From the NCBI RefSeq assembly GCF_001039355.2, contig NW_019775452.1, forward strand, positions 92,189-156,188: a DNA stretch of 64,000 nucleotides, given 5' to 3'. The DNA is from Lingula anatina. Its lineage: Eukaryota > Brachiopoda > Lingulata > Lingulida > Lingulidae. Numbering within the stretch: position 1 is the first letter of the stretch; every line of letters starts with the position of its first letter. Of the stretch, positions 54,356-64,000 are shown piece by piece. The position numbers were made by a program, and so were the translations under genes. Below the pieces are notes generated by a model. It did not search any database, was not told the origin of the DNA, and worked only from the letters and a program-made list of their open reading frames with translations.

Positions 54356-57300
54356 ATGGCTGAATTCAACCTCGTTGGTACAGGTAAGGTAATGTTTTGA
54401 CGATAATGTGTACTCATATGTGTGTTTTAGATACAATACAAGTTATTGAGTTGTACATGTACGTGAAGTTCACGACTTCTTTGCGTGATTTGATTTTCAA
54501 TAGAGCTAGCTCTGTGGCAAGTGTTGTATCTGAGTTATACGTGTAACACGGAAACAGGGTGTTGTGTGTGTAACGGGTAGTGAAAACGCTCAGAATACCT
54601 TAAGTGTATTAAAGTTTCGACTTTTACATCTGAAAGTGATCCGTGGTATCCGGAGACGTGGGATATCTGTCTGAACGAAGCCTACTGATGTTCCCTTTTA
54701 TAAATATTCACACGGCCATTAGTATTTTAATACTTAAAAGCTCATTATAAGAGGGCTAGGACTATCTCAGATGTTATGTAGGACGTCTGTTTATTACATT
54801 TGTCGTATCCGGGTTAATATTACAAGGTACTGGGGAATGTTTAAAGGTGTACGATGTGGTTTCTTTTCATTTTACTAGAACCACGTACCACGAATACCAA
54901 ACTCAATACTAAGATAGTAGCTGTTTGTATTGATAAAAAAGTATACACTTTCTTTTATTTTCTACTTTTGCCATGTAGTGTGACTTTCTTAGCTATATTA
55001 AAAGCCAATTATTCTCATATTGCGATAAATACTTACTTAATTACGCTCTCCCTATTAAGCCAAGTGGGGGGATTTTTTTGATACAGCATCTAGCTACTGT
55101 TGTGTGCTGTTGTTTGGTTTATTTATATAAATGTCGTCTAAAATATCTGAATACTCACCACGGTGATAGTATTGATAAATGTTATCTGTTGTTTGCAAAA
55201 TGGAGATAACCTACATTGAGGTACATTCTACTATTTCTAGGCCTATGCCTGTTGTTATTGACTAACTCGAAATACCTAAAACTAGTTTAAAGGCATAGTG
55301 GCACCCCGGTCGAAATTTTTGCATAAGCCTACTTTACATGTATAAAAATAAAATATCTATGTATTTTATTTTTAGATCTTAGCCACTATATTAAGTTGTG
55401 CTGGTACAAAAGATAATAATTTAATTTACTAGTATAATAATAGATTTCTACAAATACTGCATCCTTAGAACCTTCCTTTGCTTTATATAACAGTAGTTTA
55501 ACCAAGGAGTTATAACAGAACTCCTTGGTTTAACTAACCCTTATAACAGGAAACATTTTTGGCATGTTTAAATATTAACGCAATCTAATCTTCAGCAGAC
55601 TTTACTTTAAGTTAAGTAGTATGCGTGAAAACAAACTTAATGTTGGTACATGTATAACTGATAAATAGGCCTAAGTTGTCTATAGTTTCCAATGCAATTG
55701 ATACTGCCGAATTAACTTAAAAATTGCATGCTTTATATTTACAGGGTCTCAAAAGGAGACATTCGATGTTTACATCCCCGAAGCTACAGATACCGCGCAC
55801 AAGAATAGTATCAAATTTTACGAAACTTACATAGAAAAATATCTCCTTAAGTTTTTACGTGAAAACGGCATTTCGTACACGTATCCCCCTGAAAACTTCC
55901 CAGTTGGAGGAATCACTCTAAGACACATAGAGAATGCTATCCAAAACAGCAAATTTGTCCTCGTTCCAATTTGCAACGCCATATGCACTGACTATTATGA
56001 TACAATATTTCAACCTGATTTGTGCCCCGAAAAATACATCTGCATTGCAATCGAAGAAGGGTCTTCTGCAATTCTTGTCGCATTTCGTAAGTTTCAAATA
56101 TTGGATTTAAAAAAGACATCCGGAAAACGAATCAAGGAAAACGAACAACGATTATTGCGGACTCTTAGGGGACCAGCTCCACCGACACTAGCTGTTTCAG
56201 AGGCATCGCAGACAGTGGAAAGAAGATGCGAAGCGGAGGGGAGCATTTCAAGTAATCTATTTTATTTATCTGTAATTTGCTTTTTAATGATTACACGGTG
56301 AAACATTTTCAGTATCGCAAAGATATGGATTTTTATTTTAAAAAATGTGAAAAAACCGACATTATAGTTTGCGAGATATATGTAATATTCATTTATGTGT
56401 ATGTCTGTCGTTCAATGATTCTTGTAACAATGATTCATGTAACATAATTATACATGCTATGACCAATTATATATTTAAGCACTTTCTACTGCCCGTATGG
56501 ATGTCCCAAGCGTTGAGCACTGTGCCAGTGAATCCGAATGTGTTTCAAATTATGCTGATGACGTTACAACGGGATATGTGTCAGAGAAAAAACAAGGTAA
56601 ATTTCATTTTTTCAAGCCAACACGAAAGGCTGAATAATAATACATTTTGCATTGTTTTAAATCACACACACACACAAGCAAGTACATAAATATATACAGT
56701 CGAAACTAGAATGCAAAAATCGATTTACGGTTACCTTAATATAGCCACTGTATTTTCAATATTATATCTACATGGTTCAATTTCTAGAAGGATCGATTTT
56801 ATACTAATATTCAATGAATTCCAAAAACAAAAATAGTCTTCGTGACACAGCATAATAACTACATATAGTAAAATAAACAAGCTGTTGTTTGGATTTTGCT
56901 TGTATATGTACCCATTTTAAAAAATTGTTGCAGCCAAATGGACGACACCTATTTTTTCTGAAACGACCAGCACTGTAGACACGTTCGATTCCTTTCGATT
57001 GGAAAACAGTATTCAGGTAATTTCTACCCTTTTGCTAATTTTCGAATACGAAGAACTATAAAATACTTTTTTTTCAGAAAAAACATTTTTTCTAAGATAA
57101 TTTTTCGATGTAGATGTTACAAGAGCCTTCCTGTTCATTTAGGTTTTCAGCAACTGGTACTCATCGATATCTTTCCTTAAATGTCTTTTCAAAAGCTTTC
57201 TCAAGCAAATTGGAGCACTGAGATTGTCTTAGAAGAAGAAACGCCCTTTAAAGATTTTTTGATGCCAACGCAGTCGAATTCATTCAGCACTGACAGATAC

Positions 57301-60300
57301 TGGATCAAAAACGAAGTAATGTGCCTTACCGGTAAGAAATTGACAGAGCGAGAGAGAGAGTGGGGGGAAGCGGAGGGGTAATACGTCACATTTTTATCCA
57401 AGTCCACGTTGCATTAAGTATCCTGTTAAAACATTTCATTACCTGAAATATGCATTTATCTACAGGTTTTCACAAGATGTATGTACCTGTTTAAAACGTG
57501 ATATTGAAGGTGAGAGAGGCAGGTAGTGAATGCAAAGCATTGAGAGTGGGAATGATTATTATACTGCAAATGGTCATTTCAGAACCTTCTTGTATGGGTA
57601 TGGCGCCAAGTGAGTATCTAAAACATTTAAAAAAAGGCCAAGTTGGAAATCCAGACGCTCGTTTTCTCCTGCAATATGTCATACCTAAGGCAACAGAAAG
57701 CAGAGGTTTTTTGAGTCTAACATACCTATTCGCCTACATTAAGGACGAGCAGATACAACTGTTTGCACTGGAATCGCTTAATTCTTTACTGAAAACATAC
57801 AACAAGATCACCTCTGAAAAATTTTCAAAAACTTTGCTGGAAATAGAAAAAATTATGCGACAACCCATTCAAGAGTGCAAAATGTTCAGCAGCATCCCTT
57901 TGACAGAGAAACTGCTTTTAACATACACGCGGATTATCACCATGATGTATTTTTTGTATATGGGTGATTTTGTTAATTTGAAAAGTCATGAGGTGATGCC
58001 AGTGGAAAATGTGAATTACTTTGTAAACAACAATAGTTCAAAGTTCCCTACATCGGCACAATACAAACTTGCCAACTTGCAAAAGTTGTCTTGTAAGTGC
58101 CTTCAAAGACTGCTCCAAACCACCAAGTTAAGAAGACGCTGGAAGCGACAACGAACGGACGAGTACCGCCAGACACTACGCAGAGTTGTAACACTATGCA
58201 GCGGAGATGCCAAAGACCACAAGGAGCTTCAAAGAGTGATTGGGGGCACCAGTTGGATAAATGGGACTGCCAGACACGGCTGGCTTGAAAAGCACATAAT
58301 ATTGCATTATATTGCTCTCAAGGTATTGTTTTATTTGTCACTTCCCCTATTAGTTACGTATAATCTCTAATTGTACTATCGCACTTTCAATAGTGTATTC
58401 AAATGGAAAAGAGCGCCATAATGCATTTTTGCCTTCTTTAAGCGTTGTTGCAGTGTCTAAAAACTGCAAGCAATTTTTTAGGTGTCGGAAAACCCAGACC
58501 TGTACTCTGTCGTGGAAAGCATCGTGAAAAACCACATGTCTAAAGCCAATATGTCCGATCTTGATGCTGCCTCTTGGATCATGCTATATGAGCGCATGCA
58601 GACAAACTCCACGTCAAGTGAGTTATGGCAGAATCTTCAAACCAGAATTGAATGCTTAAACTTAAAATGTTAGTTTGTTGAAAATTGGTATAGAATTGTA
58701 CATTTGATTACATTTTGAATGCATTGACATGCTGTGTTACACTTGACTCATTTTTTTTTCAGCTGTGTTACATCCAGTTACCGACGGTCTCGTCAATTTG
58801 CTGCGATATCTTAACAAACAGGCCGGCGTTCGATCAAATCTTCGACAAGTGTTGTTAGACAACGCAGCTAAATTGCTATTTCATGAAGATTCGTCTCTCA
58901 GAGAAAGTGCTATGAAGCACGTATTTGGGTTGGACACCAGAGGGCACGTGAGACCTGATGTCATGCCCGACATGCAAGCTCAGGTGAGGGAATATATCAT
59001 GTCACTACACCAGCACCTTGGGTTGGAGGTAGATAGATATCAAACTCAACTCAGCAGGCACACGGGAGAGAGCTGTAGCACCAGATGGAAAGGAAAGTTT
59101 GCCAAAACTGCTGTTTTTGTATCCCTGAAAGCATGGCTGCCACAGGATTTGGATTCACTAGGCACCAGGCTTGACGTCGCTAAAGAACAGCTCTCCAAAG
59201 AAATCGAAGTTCTTAAAACTTTATCTTGTTCACCAGAATGCCGCTCCGTTGCCAGATTGCTAGGGTACCACGATTTGTCGTTCCCACTGTTCTACATTTT
59301 AGAAAGTACCAGATCAGACCAGACCTTGTCTCAATGGCTGCTTTACAGGGACCAAAGAATGAGGGCACCGCTTTCGCTTTTTCAGCTACTCACAGGACCA
59401 GTGAAGGATGTACTCTGTGCGGTTCAGTTCTGCGAAGACCATGCGATCGTACTACGAGATATAACGGCTAGTAACTTCTTACTGGATGAAAGCAGTGCTA
59501 GTCACATAAGGTGTATTTTGTTTGGTTTTGACTTAGCGAGAGTGATGAAATCAACCACCACAAACAAATCCATGGATAATTTGGACACACTTGCCAGTGA
59601 CACCAGTGGTCTTGTCTATTATGGTGAGCAGACTATACATTCGTAAGAGAACTTGGGTAAAATCACTAAAACATTTTTGCCCTTTCACATGTTTGCAATC
59701 AAACATGTAAACAGCTCGGTATCATTATGTTAAGAATTCTAATCATTATTGGACTTTGTCAGGTTGTAGGGCTATGCAAATCCTTTTATTAGTACGCTAC
59801 CAGATTTTTGACCGAGAGTGATTTAACCGTGTGTACAATTACTCCATACAGGCCAAATTTAAAGGCTTTTGTACTCCTTTTCAGGTTCCAAAGGGACGCA
59901 GGTTGCCAAACTTTGGACAGCGCCAGAATCTTTCCTGCACAATGTGTACACTATGAAATCTGACATGTACATGACAGGGCACACTCTGATTGAGGTTATG
60001 ACTCATGGCCGGTTTCCTTACAATGAACTGACCACACTCAAGGCCGACGACAAAATATTCCAGGTGGGTGGCCAGTCAATACAGTTGGTTACCCTAATAG
60101 CTGGTGGAGAGATACATCGATAGTCTACTCACAAACTCACAAACCATTGCTTGAACCGTCCCTCCACTAGGATTTGGTTTTTAAGTCGTTTGTAATTCAG
60201 TAATAGGCCTATTTTTAAACGCCTGGCCATTCATTTAGACCGTTCTTTATATTTCAGAAAGAAGCATCGTAATCAGGTGCTCATGTTTGAAGGGGGTTCA

Positions 60301-63300
60301 TTGTTTTTAAGGTCTGAATTAAGGTCTGAATTAGGGAAAAGTAGTAGTATGGAGACAGAAAATGAAATGGATGAAAATGACTTTGCAACGTTTTAAACGC
60401 GGATAGTAGAACTATGCCTTTAATTTCGGGTGAAAGGAATGGAAGTCCGAGGTCCCATATGATTAGTACAGGTTAGTCGGAGCATGGAAGTAAAAGTGGA
60501 TTTCCTTCAATGAGCGTATTCAGAACAGATGATCCGCGGAATAACTTATCCACCCAGTAAATATAGCCGATCGAACTTAAAAGCAGCGCCGCTTAATCCT
60601 CTGATGGTCTCCCCGCCTCCACACTCGCCATTAAACGGATTAAATCTCAGCTCCGAGGTTTAATATTGCAAGGCCCCTGCAACACACTTACCCCAAGCTG
60701 TATGAAATCAAAAGATTGTGGACTTTCTATTACATGGACATATTTATTTAAAAGTTATGGAGTAAAATTTAGTACGCAGCAGAGGTACATGTAATGTCAT
60801 GTGCACATGTAGTAGTATAATGTGGGAATTTCTTTTACATAGTACTGTACCTACGCTGCAGCAGTTATTTTATTTATTTATCTTTTGATACATTAAGATA
60901 CATTGTTCAGATTGTTATCAACTTCAGCCGTATCTTCCTGATCTTCTAGGTGTTGCGTTATGGACTAACACCTACTCACCCACCTTGTATACCACAGATC
61001 ATCTTCGTACCGCTGTTGAAATGTTTCCTGACGACTCCAGAGAACCGTCCAAAGATAGACGATTTGCAAGAGATGTTCAGAGATTTTCTTTCGCGAAGAA
61101 AACAAGACGGTTCGTTCCTTTCTCAGATTGTGCTTTTTAAAATGAAATTTGTTTCAGATCTTGTGAGGCTTCAATTATATTGTAGTTGAATGCAATTTGT
61201 TGATTGTCATTAGTCTCATCATCGGTCGCCTTGTTACCAATTGAAACGATACTTCAAAATTATCGGTCAAGATATATATGTACCGCATGGAGGGGGGGGG
61301 GGCTGAAAATGTAGGCCTATTATAATTACAGCCTTTGAGACTCATTGGAAAGGAACTTGTGAGACCCTGTTACGCAATATTACATGCCCATTGCGTTTAA
61401 GTGAACTGGAGGAGATCAGATTGTGCCAGAGGTGTTCGTCGTAGGGGGTCAAATGGTGCAAGATGGAATGGAATGTCGATGCAGCAAGTTTTAAGAAAAC
61501 TGGTTGACTGAAAAATCAGCTCGACTTTCCACCTTCAGGCTCCTTCATACGTTTTCATATCATTTACCCAGTATTTCTACAAGTATTCTCTGCTCAAAAT
61601 ACCAATAGAAAAAAGTGCGATTCCCTGAGACCAAAGTAGGCCAAAAACCTGTCTCTGGCCCTGAACTTGTGCCCTCTTGTTCCTCCATACAGATACCAAT
61701 AGTGATATGAGTAAATTCAAGTTGATAATAGTAGCATTTACGAATTTAAGGAAAATTTCATTTCAACATGATTAATAACTTTTGATTAACCTATCATTGG
61801 TGAATTATACAATTTGTTGCCTGACATTGAATATTCTTGCACCTTTCGGATTTTCAGGTGTGAAATATCGAGACGAGCCACCCCCGACCCTTGACCCGTA
61901 TCAGCCTCAATTTCCAGAGAAGGTATCTCAAATATGTAAAATGCTTTTATGCAATAATGTAATTGCTAATTTTAAATTCATTTAGATTTTTTAGTGATTT
62001 AGTTATAACAGTTTTCTTGATTTATATTTGTTGTTTATATTTGTTATTAGGGTTTTCCCAAATTCCTCCTCAATGTGAAGAACTTTGAAGGTGAGATTCT
62101 TTTATTTTTATTTTGTATATTTAAGTGCTCAATATGTTTAACCATGATACATGGCCAAATGGGCCAAAATTTTGTAAAAAAGTATTTGTTTATGCCGAAT
62201 TGCTTTGATATTATGGTGGGAAGTTGCACCTGGGTTCTCCTTTCGTCATCCTGAGTCTGGGGTCAATTGGTGCATTTTCAGTAAAGAAACAGCCATTAGA
62301 CGGTAAAAAAGAAAAGTCTTTGTAATTTTTGAACCCCAAAAGTCACAGACATTTTGTTTGTAGCACTTTGTAGAACTTGTCAAGTGCAACACTGAAAGTG
62401 GATTTTTTTTTTTTTACATATGGTTTACGAGTCGGCAAACGCAATCTGAATTTCCATGGTTCGTGTCAAATTTGCGTAAAGTTGCTCCAATAAAACCCAA
62501 GGGCACTTAAGATATTAATTACGAAGGCTTATATCCCAATTTCTTATGAAAGGGGGATCCAGTGTTGCACTATTTCGCGGTACATACCAGTACAAATCTA
62601 AATTACTCAAGCATTGCGCAAGTCCACTCGCGTTATATAATTACATGTAAAACCATGAAGTGCACAAGCAAGCGATTTCATTAAATTAATTTACAAGGCT
62701 TACGATTATTTTTGTGAATTGAATAGGATGCTCAATGATGAAAATATTCCAAAACTAGCAGAGATACGCCCATAGTTACAATTGAACTTGAATAATCGTA
62801 TATTGGTAATCTTAATATGACCTTGAGTTTGACTTTTGGTATACATGTACTTTCCAACAAGAACTGTACTGTACCAATTTTCTGGTCCGTATAACTCCCA
62901 AACTGGCAGAGATACACCCACGTTTACTACTGAACTTGGAATAGGAAATTGTATATTGGGCATGTCAATATGACCTTAAATTTGACATTTGACCTACTTT
63001 TCAACATAGAATGCACTTTGTATATTTACGTACCCATATTTCTCTATTACTAAAACAGATGCACCCATATAGCCACCATTTCATACAAAATAACCTATCT
63101 TGAGTATCATTATTAGCTTTTTAGCCTGTACATTTTGCAGCTTTGCTGCTTGTTTATCTTTTTTAAGGGTTTTGGATGTGGTATACCATGGCAATATAAG
63201 AAAATGCTGAAATTTCTGGGAAAATAAATTTTTGCTAAATAAAATTTTTGCTAAATTGTGTGATTTTCTTCATTTGAATCAACCTCAAAGCACTTTTTCT

Positions 63301-63487
63301 CATTAAAAAAATAATAATAATAAAACGTGGTAGACCTAAAAAAAAGTATGGGTGAGTTTCCAACAAGGTAAGAATACTCAGAGTAGCAGTATGGGATCCT
63401 AAAAGCTATGGTTTTATTTTTTCAACAGATCTCAACCAGTTTTCGAGCCACGAAAGCCAGGAAAACGTGTACTATAATTTTGCCGCG
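54356..63487 (+). CDS. TIR domain - helical region - tyrosine-kinase-like pseudokinase protein
   Basis: Exons 54356-54383, 55745-56251, 56480-56596, 56934-57016, 57196-57331, 57583-58322, 58482-58617, 58763-59623, 59885-60063, 60950-61109, 61858-61922, 62051-62090, 63429-63487: 3111 nt, 1037 codons in phase. The TIR domain (residues 14-140) shows FDVYIPE (box 1), then FPVGGITLRHIENAIQNSKF and VLVPICN (box 2/3 region). Residues about 285-670 are predicted all-helical (DEQIQLFALESLNSLLK). The kinase-like domain (about 690-960) keeps beta3 Lys705 (VSLKAW), Glu729, Asp815 and Asn820 (LRDITASN), WTAPES, KSDMYMTG and ENRP. It has Leu813 for the HRD His, GFD (837-839) for DFG, and no glycine loop. 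WTAPE and ENRP point to the tyrosine-kinase group. A Pro-rich tail with PPPTLDPYQPQ and a YYN motif (possible SH2 ligand) follows. Role in innate immune signalling is inferred. The end is uncertain: GTAAGC at 63488 is a good donor, but reading through gives 61 more codons to a TAA at 63668-63670. Exon 56480-56596 is the least certain. Confidence 0.82.
55496..55534. repeat. Strong 16-bp inverted repeat (hairpin)
   Basis: GTTTAACCAAGGAGTT, a 7-base loop (ATAACAG), then AACTCCTTGGTTTAAC. Fifteen of 16 positions pair. It sits in the first intron of the TIR-pseudokinase gene, about 210 bases before the TIR exon. It is too short for a canonical miRNA precursor. Confidence 0.75.
62749..62990. repeat. 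Diverged tandem repeat, two units about 148 bp apart
   Basis: CCAAAACTAGCAGAGATACG at 62749 and CCCAAACTGGCAGAGATACA at 62897 open two similar stretches. Each continues with TGAACTTG and TATATTGG and ends in ATATGACCTT. Intron of the TIR-pseudokinase gene. Confidence 0.65.
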
Positions 63488-64000
63488 GTAAGCAATGATT
63501 TTACTAATTGTAATAAAGGGAACCATAGGAGAAAGGATTTTGCCAGAAGTGCGCGTCATATGACGTCGAGTGGTGTAAGACGTAAAGCTGCCTGGTCATT
63601 TTTAGCTGGAAGTACACGGCAGTGGAGCGATGTGTGCGAAGTTGAAGCGGATTCTCTGACAACATGGTAAGATATTATTTCACCTTTCGGCATTTTGAGG
63701 AGAGGTATATGATATGAAAACATCACGAGGCTTGAAGGTGCATAATTGTGCTTATATTCAGTCGATTTGTTTTTTAATAACTTGCTGCATCAGGTGAAAC
63801 CGCGACAAAGAACGTCACGGGGAAAAAATCATGTGAGGTTGTAAATCGTTGTCATATGCCATTTTTGCATGTATGCAACCTGATATGCCCCCTACCTAAC
63901 TATTGTTTGGTGTTTTATGGTAAGTGCTGCAGTTATATTGGTGTTTTGTTGTCCTTCAAGGACCTTGCTTAAACCAGGAAATAGAGCGAAACTAACTACA
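63488..64000 (+). other. Window edge: last intron or 3' end of the TIR-pseudokinase gene
   Basis: If the donor at 63488 is not used, the coding frame continues to TAA at 63668-63670. If it is used, a possible acceptor is TTTTAG ending at 63605; it gives 17 more codons to a TGA. Otherwise the next exon lies beyond the window. No other feature is visible. Confidence 0.35.

Noticed and set aside
56511-56596. Alternative start for TIR-gene exon 3 at 56511 or 56529
   Set aside because: Both acceptors shift the frame so that the next exon hits TAG. Only the acceptor at 56478-56479 keeps the frame open into 56934-57016.
57133-57195. Earlier acceptors for TIR-gene exon 5 (after TTTAG near 57142 and after TTTTCAG near 57150)
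   Set aside because: Each gives an in-frame stop (TAG or TAA) within the exon. CAAAAG ending at 57195 is the phase-consistent choice.

Overview
The window is eukaryotic nuclear DNA from an animal. It is AT-rich, its genes are broken by many GT-AG introns, and it carries microsatellites, small inverted-repeat transposons and a LINE remnant. The gene set (a GH85 ENGASE, one SLK/STK10-type Ste20 kinase, a TSP1-Ig-trypsin protein and a TIR-pseudokinase protein) and the repeat style suggest a marine invertebrate. A lophotrochozoan such as a bivalve mollusc is my best guess, but this is inference. I see no rRNA, tRNA, CRISPR or prokaryotic operon structure.

Layout. (1) 407-7989, minus strand: a complete 12-exon ENGASE gene (686 codons), the cytosolic endo-beta-N-acetylglucosaminidase. 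(2) 9515-40177, plus strand, divergent from ENGASE: a 23-exon Ste20-family kinase of the SLK/STK10 type (1180 codons). It has an intact N-terminal kinase, an acidic Ser/Pro-rich middle and the C-terminal PKK-type coiled coil. Inside it I find a 456-codon ORF ending in a phase-compatible splice donor (29916-31285), a candidate alternative first exon for a kinase-less isoform. There is also an unlisted short alternative last exon (38480-38572) with a His-rich tail, and a perfect tandem duplication of the last splice acceptor (39967-40044). (3) 47810-52239, plus strand: a 7-exon secreted protein (647 codons) with a signal peptide, TSP1-type Cys-rich modules, a Thr/Ser/Pro linker, two Ig domains and an apparently active trypsin-type serine protease encoded in one exon. 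(4) 54356 to about 63487, plus strand: a 13-exon gene (about 1037 codons, C-terminus uncertain) with an N-terminal TIR domain, a long all-helical middle, and a C-terminal tyrosine-kinase-like pseudokinase (HRD changed to LRD, DFG changed to GFD). This TIR-helical-pseudokinase protein is the best candidate for an undescribed signalling system.

Assembly caution. Two large near-identical direct duplications (11021-12332 with 12433-13740; 40441-42658 with 42668-44898) each abut a single N. They look like uncollapsed haplotypes or gap-edge artefacts. A 98-bp, very GC-rich foreign-looking segment (12333-12430) sits at the first N.

Exon boundaries were set by hand from splice consensus, reading-frame continuity and recognisable protein motifs. 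In ENGASE, the kinase and the protease gene every junction is phase-consistent from start codon to stop codon.
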